From Cyathus striatus (taxonomy: Eukaryota; Basidiomycota; Agaricomycetes; Agaricales; Nidulariaceae): a stretch of DNA of 64,000 nt. The DNA lies in contig JAOVFP010000022.1 in assembly GCA_025738555.1 (NCBI GenBank), forward strand, positions 1,302,001-1,366,000, in the 5' to 3' direction. The notes under the pieces are model-generated. The model was not told the DNA's origin and ran no database searches. It was given only the letters and a program-made list of their open reading frames with translations. Of this stretch, positions 1 to 11,907 are shown one piece after another. The first letter of the stretch is position 1, and each line of letters opens with the position of its first letter. Position numbers and translations under genes: made by a program.

Positions 1-2117
1 TCTTCGTTTCCTGAACAATACCTTGGCACGATGATTTGGTATCTGTTTATCTTCGAGCCATAGGTTCGCAGGCCGTTTATTTGTGGGCAACTTCACGTCA
101 TAATTCAGTAGGACATGAGCCAACATTGTCTTCATCTCGTTTGCAACGAAGAATCGACCGGGGCTATTTCGTTGTTATTAGAGATAGTGAATGTGGTAAA
201 TCTTAAGTAAACACACCATGCGTGACGTCCATGACCAAAGGCAACATAGTCTAAAGCCAGAGAAACGACTTTATTTTTCGTATCGCTCTCTCCTTCTTCA
301 CCTTTCTTCGAAAACCTGAAACCGTCAAATTCGTGCCCGCCGGAATAGATATCCTAAGGAATTGGTTAACATAATCCTTCCTTTTGGTAATAAATAAACA
401 AACATCATCAAGGTGCATGGGGTATGCCGCAACGGCAACATAAGCACCGGAAGGAACGACTTGTCCATTCGAAAATGTGAAATCCGAAACAACCTTGCGG
501 AGCATTGTAACTGTTGGTCTAATTAGTATCATTTACTTACGAAAGAGGGAAAAACCTACATGCGCCAGGTATCGTTGATCTCATTGATTCCTTAATGAAG
601 CTATCCACTTTGTTCATCTTGTCAATTGATTCCTTCGTCCACCCATATTCTTCAATAATCGATTCCACTTCCTCTCGCATCTCTGAAATGCATTCTGGGT
701 GGACTGCCAAATCATATAGTGCATGCGTAAATGCCTGAAAACCCAAACATTCATGTCATAGAGAACTTGCATATGTAACCAATGACGAACCATAGTTGTA
801 GTGTGAATTGCACCGGTGTTTATAGCCATCACCCTTATAGCCAATTCACGAATAGTGCGTTGTTCTCCTTTAGCATGTTCCAAGCACCAGCTTATCACGT
901 CGTTCTGTCAATTAATGCAAACGTTAATATTGGCAACTGGGTCACATAAGAGCTGGAAACTTACAGGCTTATCCGGATAGTTAGGTCCTAAAACATCAAT
1001 TTTGGCGATACGGTCTTCAATAAGTGGCTTGAGGTGTCTGATCGCTCGTTGAAGCTGAGATTCAACGTTAATAAATCGAGAAACAAATCTGTAAAAAGAA
1101 TTTTTGCCAATGTCCGAAGGAATGATATAGGGTTGCACTCACGGTCGAAGGAACATTGGAAACATATGTATCAATGTAGAGACTTTGAAAATGTCAATTG
1201 TAAAGCCTTCCTGCAACTTCACATAATCTGGATCTCGACCTAAGATAAAAGTTGGTTAATTTCTCACGAATATCTCGATTTAAGCAAATATATACAAGCT
1301 TACACAGTGGTAGCCCGACAAGTAGCCTATTGCTTGTTCTTACGACGGACTTCAGAGTCATTTTATAGGCGACTACTTCAGTCCATTCTAAATATCACGA
1401 GCTAGCAGTTAGACCGACCATGAAGCAAAAATACCAATCTCATACCGTTCTCGTGCACCGGTATTAAGTCTGCGAATGCAGTAGCAACTTCGTCTTTAAT
1501 TTCTGCATACCGGACAGGCAGGTTACGTGTTACTTGGGTGCGAACCACCTCAGAATGGTAATCATCCTGCAGAAGTTGAGGACTAAGCAAGTCATCCATT
1601 GATATGATCTGTTAAAAAGTAAGATATACATGCATACAACATACATAGTTAAGGAAAATAAAAACCAGACGAACCTCGTTAATAGCTTTCAAGGCAGAAA
1701 GCTGCTCTTCTTTCGCTTTTCGTATATCATTCACCAGTTGAGTACCCGTGGCAAGAACAGCCCATTTTCCTACTGTCGCAACTTTGAATACTTGACCTGG
1801 GTACTAGAACAGAATAAGCGTAATAAATTATAACATAGTGTGGCATTTACCTTATCGTATCCCTCCTGTATTAAATCCTTGGCCCGAAACAGGTACTTGA
1901 TGGCAGTGATATACGACGTCAGGAAACCAGAATATCCGACAGTCGGAATGGCATGCAACTGGGAACCATTACCGACACCGGAGGTCAGTACTTCAGTCAG
2001 GGCTTGTGAGCGGTGAAAACGTACGGGTGAATTCCAGGTCCTGATATAAAGCCTGAGGAGGTGGTATGCAGTCAGAATACCAACGCAGGCGGTCAGAATG
2101 GACGTAGGGTTTTCCAT
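1..2117 (-). CDS. Cytochrome P450 monooxygenase, ent-kaurene-oxidase-like (3' end beyond window)
   Basis: Haem-thiolate monooxygenase expected at the ER membrane; substrate unknown. Eleven exons close in one frame: 2117-1851, 1803-1675, 1608-1446, 1387-1304, 1239-1143, 1088-965, 904-791, 734-560, 510-404, 353-217 and 163 to beyond base 1 (about 520 residues in the window). Residues 1-25 form a hydrophobic anchor. The I-helix shows AIHTTT (about 800-830), the K-helix ExxR is ESMR (near 580), and the haem loop reads FGHGRHACPGRFF, with the Cys codon split by the 164-216 intron. The stop codon is just outside the window; the final residues LFRKR are typical of the family C-terminus. No frame break is seen. 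Its neighbour across 3 kb is pirin copy 1, and the terpene synthase lies 6 kb away, so a terpenoid role is possible but is inference. Confidence 0.93.
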
Positions 2118-5107
2118 CTTGAAGCGATTCTCGCTCTGAGGTTCTTTATGCTGTTATATACTTATGTACAGTGCCAAAGAGCTCTGGTTACCTAGCTCAA
2201 CCCCCATTCATGCTAGCCCAGCAGTTCGGTGACAATCGCTGTTAATTCGCCGCACACTAAATATAGCAATGACACTTGCTACTCGTAAGTACAAGTACAG
2301 CAGACTCCACAAGAGATTGTCTTGAGATTGTCTCCGAGAGGTGTCTCGCGGTCATCCATGATGTCATACCCTACAAATTTGGTTCAGCATGGTTTATGGT
2401 ACGACGCTCACGTTAGTCAGTTGTGAGAACAATTTTACGCTCATCAAACAATGGCTGCCATGTGCCATGCCCGGGCCTCAGGACTCAGAGCGTGTTTGCC
2501 GTCGCCTCATCTCTACGCGTCGTTCATTAAGACGCGCCTTCAACAAGTCCTTCTTTGTAATATGTACCACCTCTATGGCAGTCTTACAGTGTAGATATCA
2601 AGACTTCATTAATGTTAATATAAATATCTGGTGAGTATTGCTTACTATAGGCCATCAGCAAGGCACGCGGATCTTTCACACGTCTTTGTCTTTACCGGGC
2701 GTATTTTACTTTTTGATCCTTGGATTTGAACGCCTTTCGCAGTATTTAGTAGTCTTTGTAGACTTTATTGTCTTTCATCTTCTTAGTGGTGTGATTTTAT
2801 GCTAGATGAAGTTCGTGACAATATGCTATATTATTGAAATGTCTAGTCAGAAATTAAGGCCTAGTTAAAGTCAGTCTTCAACATTGTCTTTAAGCACTTC
2901 AAGTTTCAACTGACAATTATCAATACAGATTGAATACAATCTTCACCGTTCAACATTTAGTACCAGTTAAATCGTGACTGGCACTGTGCTTGTAAGAAAT
3001 AAGTTTTAAACCTTCCATTTGCATTGAGTTCTATACTTACGCACATTGCTCCCAGCTGCCAGCATGGCCCAGGTCTGGGGTTTGATCAACAACAATCTAG
3101 GCGAAGTCGCGTACTGAAGTACTGAAGTCCGAAGTTGAGACTGCATTATTTGAAGCTCCGCTATAACTAATTCTCGGATCCAAGTTCTGAAACAGTCCCC
3201 ACCTTTCCCCTCCTTCCTCACCCACTTCTCCCATGACTCTCCCTCGAAGTTCTGCCGCAACAGCCTTCCCCACTTTCGAAATCTTTTGTATTCAACTTAT
3301 TCTGTACACTCCTGATGGCTAGTTGGCTTCGCTCCTGTTCGAAGTTCAGGCTCTCATCGTGCTGTCTGGTTGCCTGGCTGCTTCTTTGCTCACCTCTGTC
3401 GCAACAACCTGCTTCATCTGACTGTTGTTTAACTGCTCAGTTCTTGTATTTATTAACTCTCTCGGCGTGAGCTCTGTAGCATGCTGCCTAGGTCCATCAC
3501 CACTGCTGCCTATTCCAAGCTTCTAACGACATGCTGTGATGTCATCGTTATTCAGGTCAGTCTTCTTTTTCTTTTTAAATCACATTTTCTTGCTAATCTC
3601 CTTACTTAGGTGATACCTTTTAATGTAAGTGCTTTTGTGGTTAAGGGTGAAAGATAGGGGAGGTACGGAAGAGCAGGCGTGTTATCTTTCAATGGCTTTT
3701 AGTAGTCCTACAGGTGTGTGTTCAATGTTTGTGTTTAGGGGGCGAAATGGGATTATACATGTGTAACTCTTGTCAATATTTTGGGAAGGATTTTGTACAG
3801 CGTATAGAGTAGTTTTAAATACGAGCTGGCAACGACGAGACGTCCGGGAAGCATAGATAAAGAGAAGATTTCGAATTGGTAACTTATATAGTGTTTTCGG
3901 ATGCATGTGGCACCCCACAATCAATTTGTTATCTGTTTATTTGATATATGAGAGCCATATGTTTAGGATCCAAGCAGAGAACGTTGAAAAAGCACTGACG
4001 TCTTTTGCAGTATTTGGAAATACATAAATACCTTATAAAACATACCTGCTTCTTTAAAATAAAATAGATATAGCATTAGAAAGACATCAATGTCGTTGTG
4101 CTTTAACGTCTATATGGGTATTTTATGTCTTTTGTGTATTGTGAAAGACATCTAACAATGCCTTAAGTTACATGGGTTACTTTTATGCTAAATCTCATGT
4201 TCCTCGCACAGATATTTATCTTGAAATATCTAGAATTATACGGCACAAGTACAAATAATGTTATTCCATTATCTAGCTCGTAGAATACTAGTTACTCCAT
4301 GTCCCGGTACAAGCTAGCTTACTGTCGTCACTTTAACCTATCCCTCTTCAATTCACGATCCGGATTTGGACGCTCGCTCTCGTGCTGGCCATATCTTGCT
4401 GTATTTTTATGCACGTATGTCCCGACTTCATGTTTGCGCCAATTGATGCACTGGAACTTGCCGATATCTGGCAGAAGTTACACCTCGTGAACCATGCCAA
4501 AGTACTCATGTTCTCCTTGAAGTCGTGCATGATAGTACATTTAAAGCACCGGAAAAGCTAGAATGCCGCACTCCTGGGAACAGTCTCGCGTGGCAGGATA
4601 GGACGACCGAGATCGCTGGATCTGACACCTCTTAATATGGATCTCGGAACCGAAAAGTCCATAGTTCGAAGGCGCTTACTTAGTTACTAACCATTATCCA
4701 AGCGCACGTGTATGTATAAAGGAAAACAGAGGTCAAAAGCATCGCCAACTATCAGTGATCAGCGATAAATAAAAACACTCACTCATGAAGATTTATACCA
4801 AATATTGGCCATTTCCAGACAACTCAGTTCGATGTCGATATACCCATAAAGGACGTCAACACCAGAGCAATGCCACTCACGATTCTAATTAAGAACACAG
4901 TGATACCAAATTAGTTGATATTCAATTCCTCATAATGAAATGTGATGATGCGAGGATGTTAAATATGTTGTTCCATATTGTAGGGCTTCAGTAACGGCAT
5001 TTATACTAATACGTGAATACTATTAGCCTAGTGGGAAAAGACTCAGCATCCGTCAAACGACTTTCCAACTGACGATGAACATACCCAGCGCGAACCCAAT
5101 TAAACAC
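2118..5107. other. Intergenic, 3 kb, no gene recognised
   Basis: I see no ORF with coding character or family motifs. The first few hundred bases after 2117 must hold the P450 promoter. The stretch 3845-4195 is one arm of a diverged inverted repeat described separately. The rest is AT-rich and unremarkable. Confidence 0.6.
3845..4195 (+). repeat. Left arm of a diverged inverted repeat
   Basis: This stretch aligns by eye with the reverse complement of about 12333-12660. Shared blocks, in order, include GTGTTTTCGGATG, GCACCCCACAAT, AAGCAGAGAAC, CAGTATTTGGAAA, AAATACCTTA, TAGCATT, GTCAATGTC-like and GTCTTTTGTGTATT, with small indels between them. The repeated word AAAGACAT occurs several times inside each arm. 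No ORF is present, so it looks like a non-autonomous mobile-element copy or an old duplicated fragment. Confidence 0.7.
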
Positions 5108-6090
5108 CTATTCCAAATCAAAAACCAAAACCTCAGCCCCTCCCACCCCCACATTCCCCACCTTCATCATTCCCCCACCAGACCCCACGAAAATATATGC
5201 TCCATCCCCCTCTCTCAGATCCACCTCCCCCTCCCCATCAGTGTCACTAATATGTACAGTAGCTCCAGAAGCAGGACCTGTATTGTACCCACTAGTTTGG
5301 ATGATGTGTACGTAGGCCTTCGTTCCGCGAAGCGGCCTATCGAGGGTCATTCCAGGGGAGAGGATCGTAGCGTACATAGTAACGGCGCTCTGAACTGGTG
5401 CCGGACCACTTCCCTCCCTCTCCTCATTCACCCCCTCCGAACCATAAGGAGCCACCACCGTTACCCATTTGTCCAGTTTTTCGGAATCAGAGAACCGGCG
5501 AGTGTAATACTTAGGTGTTAAAGAGGACTTCCAAGGTTTAGCCCATATCTGGATGAAGTGCACGGGGGAGGAACCGTGCGCCTTCTCCGAGTGGGAGATT
5601 CCAATGCCGGCGGACGTTAGCTGGAGGGAGCCTCGCGGTAGGTGTTCGGTGTTGCCCAAAGAGTCTTTGCTGTGCAGTGAGTGAGCATATAAAAAGATAG
5701 ATAGGGGAAGGAAAAGTATAGGAGAGAAGAATAACGGAAGGAGGGGAGCGATATAGAAAGAAGAACGAACGAAATTGAAAGAATAAACAAAACGTACTGC
5801 TCGAGCTCTCCCTCTACTACGTACGAAAAAATCTCAAATTCTCGATGCGAGTGCGTATCGAACCCAGTGTATGCGTCGACACGGTCCTCATTAAGTACGC
5901 GGAGGGGACCGAAAGATTCGTGCTCCTTGTCGAAGTATCTATGTATGTACTTTATCAGTCCTTGAAAGATGTGGGGGAGGGGAGGGAGGACATACCCAGC
6001 AACCGAGAAAGTGTGGAAAGACTTCAACCAACCATAGTAACCACCTCCACGGTCTTCACTGCGGCGGGGTAAGAACTTCATAGCAAGCAT
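5108..6090 (-). CDS. Pirin-family protein, copy 1
   Basis: Pirins are bicupin Fe(II) proteins, known in other organisms as transcription cofactors or quercetin dioxygenases; the role here is not known. Exons 6090-5996, 5938-5798 and 5669-5108 total 798 nt (265 residues), exactly the 95/141/562-nt pattern of copies 3 and 4. The N-terminal cupin contains VLNEDRVDAYTGFDTHSHRE, then GISHSEKAHG; by family knowledge the His-x-His pair and the His-x-Glu of HSE are the metal ligands, and all four are present. The start is ATG at 6090 (MLAMKFLPRR); an in-frame ATG nine bases later gives the shorter N-terminus of the other copies. It is the most diverged of the four (KSFHTFSVAG, KEHESFGPLR, GELEH). It stands apart from the tandem units and has the shortest intron 2 (128 nt). 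Confidence 0.93.
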
Positions 6091-6199
6091 ATGTGATTTT
6101 CTTGTGGTAGGATAAGTCGAAGCTACTGCTGTTGCGAACGAAGGTGTGTAGTGAATCGAGCGAGAGAAGATAGTTTGTCTGGTAATGTCGTTCCAAGTC

Positions 6200-6363
6200 C
6201 AGGCTTATATATCCCAATCCAAAAGCGAAACAGGAAGGAGTTGTACCGCATGACTGAGCGTGGTCTATGGCAAGCGGTTTGCTCTTCATCCTCATCGTCG
6301 GTAGTGTCAAGAATTACTCTTTTGGCGCTCGTTTATGTAAACTCTGCCACGGTCGGTTAGTAA
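6200..6363 (-). promoter_or_regulatory. Promoter of pirin copy 1: TATA box and conserved upstream element
   Basis: On the minus strand a TATATA box sits at about 6206-6212 (about 120 bp before the ATG). The element read on plus as CCACGGTCGGTTAGTAA lies at 6347-6363. The same pair recurs before the other three pirin genes although the surrounding DNA has diverged here, which suggests selection on it. Confidence 0.55.
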
Positions 6364-6848
6364 GAGGGTGAGAACTGGTGAGAATGATTACGATGGACTT
6401 TGTCGTTTGCGATGTGTCTTTTTAAATTCATTTATCAGCGTACTCGTATCTTCGCACATCCTCTAGGTAGAGCTTGAAGCGCTGAATGCGTTATAATACT
6501 TCGGGTTGGGTCTTGACTGTGACGTACAAAGGCTTGGAACCATCAATCATTAAACCGACCATCTTTGGGAATTTAACCAAAACACAGTAAGTACTTAATC
6601 ACGGTCAGCTATACTTATATTGGAAGTGTTCAGGGGAAGATGATTTGTACAGTTTGAACCACACATGTCTCGAGCCTGTTAGCTAGTTATGACTAATACA
6701 AGATTTACAAACGAGTACACTCCGATAACGTGCATGTCCTGGTTCAAGATGCTTCCCCCTTACTCCCCCACTATATCTTCTCCATATAAGTACCACACCA
6801 TGCAACTCTTATACTCAGTGACCAACAATATAAACGTAACATGTTAGG

Positions 6849-7970
6849 TTAGTGAGTATTGTTGGTAGAACCACCACCAACGACCGACGCTGTGTGCTTC
6901 AAGCTTGGCCACCGCGTTGCAATGTATCGCATAGTTGCTTCCAACTTCTTTGCCTTCGGACCAAGGGTTGTAGGGATGTGATTTTCATCGTCATATGAAT
7001 CTACTTTAACACCGCACAATGCTTCCCGCCCATCAGCAGATGTTTCAAGTCTATCTTGATTCTGTTCGACTGTTTTCAGATCGGGACCTGGCTTGCTCTC
7101 TTCCTTGGATTCATCGCTCGATTCTTCAACGAAGAAGTGGATTTCAAACCGTTTATTTCCGTCATCGCTAAAAGCGTAGAATTTGAGTTCCTTGAGTGAC
7201 GAGGAATGAATGAGTTGAAGGAGGTCAATCATGATATGAATGGATGCCGATACAAGAAGCTTTTCTAGCTTCATGAATCCTCCGCTATAAGAACCATTGA
7301 AACCATCCAAGGATGTGGCTGAATCGTCCTCATATGAGCGGTCACGCAGCACGAAGGTTGTGAGGTTTGGTAGCTCTCCTATCTTTTTCAGGGTCTCAAA
7401 GTTGACGATGCTGAGTATGTTGTAGAGTTCTATATATTCCAGCATTGTCAACTTTGGCAGCCATGAGTTCACGAAATTGGATGGAAGAGTGTACTGCTGT
7501 ACACCTCTTAATCCTAGTCTTCGGAGATTTGGGGTTTCATATGGCAATGAAGCGAGAAACGGAACGACTGGATCTTCGCATTTATCGTGAAGTGAAAGTA
7601 GCTCTATGGATTGAAGTGTTGGACTAAGAAATAATGGGAACATAATTTCGAGTTCCTTGATGTCTTCATGTTCTATTCGGGAGTCATTGAAGTCGATTGT
7701 CATCCTTTCCAAAGAAGGTAGGAACGGACTGCCGTTTAGTGAACGATAAAGTTGAATGTACACAGACCAGGCGATGTGTTTGCTTTTTACAACCTCTCCA
7801 CCCGCGGAGGAAAATACGTCGATAACTTTAGTGTATGAAAGCAAGTGGGAAATATCGGATGGAGTAATAGGTGCAGTCAAAACATACTGTCCACAATGCT
7901 CCTCTAGGTGTAGAGTTTGCACTAGGACAGATGAAAGCGTGAAACGATTCGGATCGATAGCAGTTGACAT
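6849..7970 (-). CDS. LRR-like protein resembling the leucine-rich half of fungal F-box proteins
   Basis: A single ORF of 373 residues from ATG 7970. The frame stays open to an ATG at 8051 (400 residues). The middle holds irregular leucine-rich units such as LERMTIDF, LQSIELLSL, LRRLGLRG, LEYIELYN, LTTFVLRD and LKELKFYAF. These are like the degenerate LRRs of the very large F-box family of Agaricomycetes, but no F-box is visible. The tail (about 300-350) is acidic and charged. Just before ATG 7970 the coding strand reads a pyrimidine-rich stretch ending TTGCGCAG, a good splice acceptor, and a GTATTG lies near 8047. The bases between may therefore be an intron, with a short 5' exon upstream. 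Function is not known; binding-partner recognition is inference. Confidence 0.65.
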   Translation of the reverse strand: MSTAIDPNRFTLSSVLVQTLHLEEHCGQYVLTAPITPSDISHLLSYTKVIDVFSSAGGEVVKSKHIAWSVYIQLYRSLNGSPFLPSLERMTIDFNDSRIEHEDIKELEIMFPLFLSPTLQSIELLSLHDKCEDPVVPFLASLPYETPNLRRLGLRGVQQYTLPSNFVNSWLPKLTMLEYIELYNILSIVNFETLKKIGELPNLTTFVLRDRSYEDDSATSLDGFNGSYSGGFMKLEKLLVSASIHIMIDLLQLIHSSSLKELKFYAFSDDGNKRFEIHFFVEESSDESKEESKPGPDLKTVEQNQDRLETSADGREALCGVKVDSYDDENHIPTTLGPKAKKLEATMRYIATRWPSLKHTASVVGGGSTNNTH

Positions 7971-8376
7971 CTGCGCAACAAGAAGGATTGGAGAAGTAGT
8001 AAGTAGGTTGTAACAAGGAAGAAGGATAAGATAGAACCTTTCTATCAACAATACTTATTTTGATTCTTAGAAGGATAAAAACTGCTTGCCACGAGCCGAT
8101 TATATTTTATATCATTTCGATTCAATTAAGTATTCGTGAGTCGAGTCAAGTACAATCATCGATACTACAGGCGTACGTGGACTTAAGTAGCTCACGTAAC
8201 CTCTACATTTTTAATTTGTGTGTAATTTTACACCAATCGAAATTTACGAAAGGATTTTCATTCTTGTTATAACTTGTTACATTCAAGAGTCATTTCTTCT
8301 CATTGCCTTTCTGGAAGTTGAACCCTTCTAATCGATACACTGACAGAGACGATAGTCACATTTGCCAAGAAGTATT

Positions 8377-9622
8377 TTACATCTTTAACTGGTCTAACTT
8401 GTATCTCCGACAGAGAGCATGAAATGCAACATAGCCTTGTATATACGCTTTGTAGCACGTATATGCTTCTCCGTTTAGCATATCGAGAACACGTTCGTGT
8501 GCACTCGCAGTATCGTGAGTGACCAGCTTTAATGCATCCAATTTTCCTAAACCTTGCATCTTCCCAACAAGAGATATATAGTTGAAGTCTTCTCCTTGGA
8601 GTTCTTCCTTGTAGAAAGACATAATGTCACTGTAAGAGCTTTGTTAGCAAACGAACAAAACGATTTAAAGAGGTAAAGACTTACTTGACGTAGTTAGTGA
8701 CATCCCAACAATCGGAAATAGCTTGCACGTAGTCGGAAGCCGGCATTTCAGGTGGAAATGCGAAAGTGGCATATGATATTGCGATTCCAGAAAGTCTGCG
8801 CAAAAAAGTAGGGTAATTTATTGCACTTTTACCGAGCTTCTTAATTGTTAAAAAATTGTGGTAACTGAAAAATATTCGAGGGATCACCTTCATGTCTTTT
8901 GTTTCATGGTCTATATACAGCGACGAAATGAAGTTAAGAGACGCAGCAAGAATGAGGCTGGCAGTTATAGGGCGCCAGTAGACATTCACTTCTTTCAAAG
9001 CGCCAGCCAGGTCGTCCAGCATCTTATATTCCTGGGGTTCATTGTTAATGAATCGGCCTAAGAAGGAGGACACGAAGACAATTCCCTCTTCGGTTTGGCA
9101 AGAATCATCCAAGAAAGTTAAGAAGGCAGTGTATATGGCTATGCATCTTGAGACTCTTTTGTCTTTCAGATGCGCGTAGGCAGTACCCGCGATGTCAATT
9201 CCTACTCGGAGAAAAGGTCCCAGAGTGTTCAAATCGTATCCGCGCCGAATGCATTCAGATTGGCAATATTCGTCAAATGCTGGATCGACGCGAACATTTT
9301 GTGGATATACGACACCACATCTGTTCAGAAACTCCAGGATTGTACCTCGAATCTCCCCGAACTGATGAGCTTGATCGTTCTGGGCATCACATTGACTATA
9401 GTCAGATGAAAAGAAGGAATCTGATTTATAAGACGGTATACCAAAATTATTTCTTGCATCTCGTAATAATTGTTTTGAGAACAAGCTGGAAAGAATAGTA
9501 GCCAAAAATCCTTTGAGAACTTCAATGATGATTGAATTGTATACGTATAAACCTTCAGATTTTATACTCTGCCATATGGCCCACGTTCCATCTATAAAGG
9601 CCCACCAAGTACTAGGAGACAC
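8377..9622 (-). CDS. Terpene synthase of the trichodiene synthase superfamily
   Basis: Predicted class I sesquiterpene cyclase acting on farnesyl diphosphate in the cytosol; the product cannot be predicted. Exon 1 is 9622-8685 and exon 2 is 8629-8377, joined across a 55-nt GT-AG intron to give 396 residues in one frame. The aspartate-rich motif is LDDSC (D172, D173) followed by a Glu-Glu pair. The metal-binding NSE motif NDIMSFYKE is rebuilt exactly at the splice junction (N313, S317, E321). Both motifs and the length fit the TRI5-like family, which is widespread in basidiomycetes and does not by itself imply trichothecene production. Residues about 50-92 are unlike the family and could hide a further in-frame intron. 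Neighbours are the LRR-like gene and pirin copies 1 and 2; a P450 lies 6 kb away. Confidence 0.88.
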
Positions 9623-10448
9623 AAGTGGACAAGGTACTGAGGGCTGGGCACTGAGTACTGAGTACTGAGCTCTGAGCTAGAATTTATTCACTTAAAATTG
9701 AATAGACTTGCTCAGAACTCGCGCAGCACAAGCCTTTTCCTCTACAACCTAGAAGTGGCATATTATTTCCCTTAAAAACATTTATAGCCGACATATTAAA
9801 CATTCTTGGAGTCTCTGGAGAGATTATCGTGGATGCCGTCCAAGAAATTCAAGTGTCAAGTGAATGCTGCCATAAATTGCTCAGAACATGAACGCCTGTT
9901 CCAAACTAGCTCCCCACCAATTGGTTTAGACATAAAATTAGACGATGTATCCCGCGCACCTGCAATAAAGGTACCGAGTTCTTCTCTCTTCCCTTGATTG
10001 GCCGTTTAAAGGAAGTACGAGTACAAATCAGCTTTGCTATCGCCATGAAACGACCTAAGTCTTTCGAGTCTCCACTATTTGCATTACCTAACTCTTAGTG
10101 GGTTCGGAAGGAAAGTAATGGTAAGAAATATGAAGACATACCTGAGGCAGTGAGTGCGTAGGCGCTGATTCTCACCATCTTATTATAGCCGACATACTAC
10201 AAGCGGTAAGCAACTGGTACCAACGTCTGGTTAAAGCCGTGGTAAGCTTTGAAATCTGAAGAGTCGTTCGTGGTTTACATCAGATGGGAGGTACAAACAA
10301 ATGTGCCGAACTGAACTTGTGACGAGAACAGTAAAATGTGAAGTATATTATAGCGTTTCCGATTTATACGATTCGCATGTGTTATATCTATTGGCAACTT
10401 TAAGTTCATTGAGTCTCCAATCGACAACGAAAACCACAAACCCAATGT
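9623..10448. other. Intergenic between terpene synthase promoter side and pirin copy 2 3' end
   Basis: No gene seen. A short tandem ACTGAGT/GCTCTGAG tract lies at about 9640-9680, close to the terpene synthase start. The word ATAGCCGACATA occurs near 9784 and 10188 (and again near 26527), a small repeated motif of unknown meaning. Confidence 0.5.
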
Positions 10449-11758
10449 TTACACCAAATCAAAAACCAACACCTCCGCCCGTCCCTCACCCACATTCCCA
10501 ACCTTCACCCCAGAAGCGCCAACGAAGATATACACTCCATCACCCTCCCTCAATTCTACTCCCCCCTCTCCATCAGCATCACTGATCCTTATAATTGCAC
10601 CCGCACCTGGTCCAGTCTTGTACCCAGTAGTCTGGATAACATGCACATACGCCTTCGATCCCTTCAGAGGCCTATCAAGCACCGTCCCAGGAGACACAAT
10701 CCCAGCATACATCGTTAAAGTATTCTGCACCGGCGCAGGCCCACTTCCCTCTCTCATCACTAACCCCCTCTGATCCATATGGAGCAACCACCTTCGCCCA
10801 TTTATCCATCTTCTCTTCGTCAGTGAACCGGCGGGTGTGGTATTTAGGTTGGAGGGAGGATTTCCAGGGTTTAGCCCAGATTTGAAGGAAGTGGACGGGG
10901 GAGGAGCCGTGTGCTTTTTCGGAGTGGGATATTCCGGTTCCGGCGGATGTTAGTTGGAGTGTTCCGCGCGGGAGGTGTTCGATATTTCCTAAGGAGTCTT
11001 TGCTGGGGTTTGGTTAGTATGGGTTGAAGGTAAGAAACGAGAGACGGGGAAAGATAAGGAAAGAGAAAGGAAGGGAGCAAGGGAGGGGGAAAGTATCGAG
11101 GAAGGAGGTGAGCAACGAGGAAAAGGGGGATTTATGAGTATAAGTGGGTAGAGCGGGATTGGTGAGGGGTGCGAAGAGGAGCTGGGGAACAAAGCCGAGA
11201 GAACGGAGGGAGGAAAGGGGAGCTCGACGAAATGGCAAAGGGAGGGAGTAAGAGGGGGGAAAGGTGATGGGTATCGTAAAGCAAAAGAAGGGAGAAGGTC
11301 GGGAAACGAAAGGGTGGAATAGAGGGAATGGTTACGCGACGGGGAAGAGGCACAGCATGCCAGCAAAATGACGGTGGCCGAGGGAAAGGAGGGAACGAGA
11401 GCGAAGAAAAGACGGCGAAGGGCCCGAACGAAGGTAAAAGAGAAATCAGAACAAAAAACTCACTGCTCCAGCGCGCCCTCAACAACATACGAGAAAATCT
11501 CGTATTCCCTATGCGAGTGCGTGTCGAACCCTGTATGCGCATCGACGCGATCCTCGTTAAGAACACGAAGGGGCCCGAAGGATTCGTGGTTTTTGTCAAA
11601 GTATCTGTGTTGTCGTTAGGAACAGTTTGAAATGATTAGGAAGAAGGGAGGAAGGGAACGCACCCAGCAAACGAGAATGTATGAAAGGTCTTCAACCATC
11701 CATGGTAGGCGTGTCCACGATCTTCACTGCGGCGTGGTACGAACTTCAGAACCGACAT
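10449..11758 (-). pseudogene. Pirin-family protein, copy 2, frameshifted
   Basis: Same three-exon layout as the other copies: 11758-11664 (95 nt), 11604-11464 (141 nt) and 11002-10449. Exon 3 is 554 nt instead of 562. Six of the missing bases are one in-frame loss (ASGVKV where copy 4 has ASGGTVKV). The other two are lost at about 10750-10758, in a GAGAGA run after GVSDER, and shift the frame. Downstream the original frame resumes (APVQNTLTMYAGIVSPG onward). Exons 1 and 2 and the first half of exon 3, with the HxH and HSE metal ligands, are intact. A sequencing error at the GA run cannot be excluded; otherwise translation would stop or garble in the C-terminal cupin. Intron 2 is 461 nt and almost purely pyrimidine on the coding strand. 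Confidence 0.85.
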
Positions 11759-11907
11759 TGTTGTTTTAGTTTCCGGGGTAGACACTGAGGTATGCAACAG
11801 GGCTGTCGTTTGAGAAGTTTTAAGTATCCTTTGCGAGATAGCAAATCGAGTAAGAGTAAGAAACAGATTGAAGTGTTGATAATCCCAACTGCAAGATAAT
11901 GGCAGCT

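Noticed and set aside
2389..2634. Small plus-strand frame upstream of the P450
   Set aside because: No motif, in the expected promoter region, and no coding character.
8377..9622. Calling the terpene synthase a trichothecene-pathway gene
   Set aside because: The motifs place it only in the trichodiene synthase superfamily; basidiomycete members make various sesquiterpenes and no other trichothecene gene is seen.
10745..10765. Rescuing pirin copy 2 by assuming an extra intron at the frameshift
   Set aside because: The other three copies are unspliced there, and no GT-AG pair flanks the short run.
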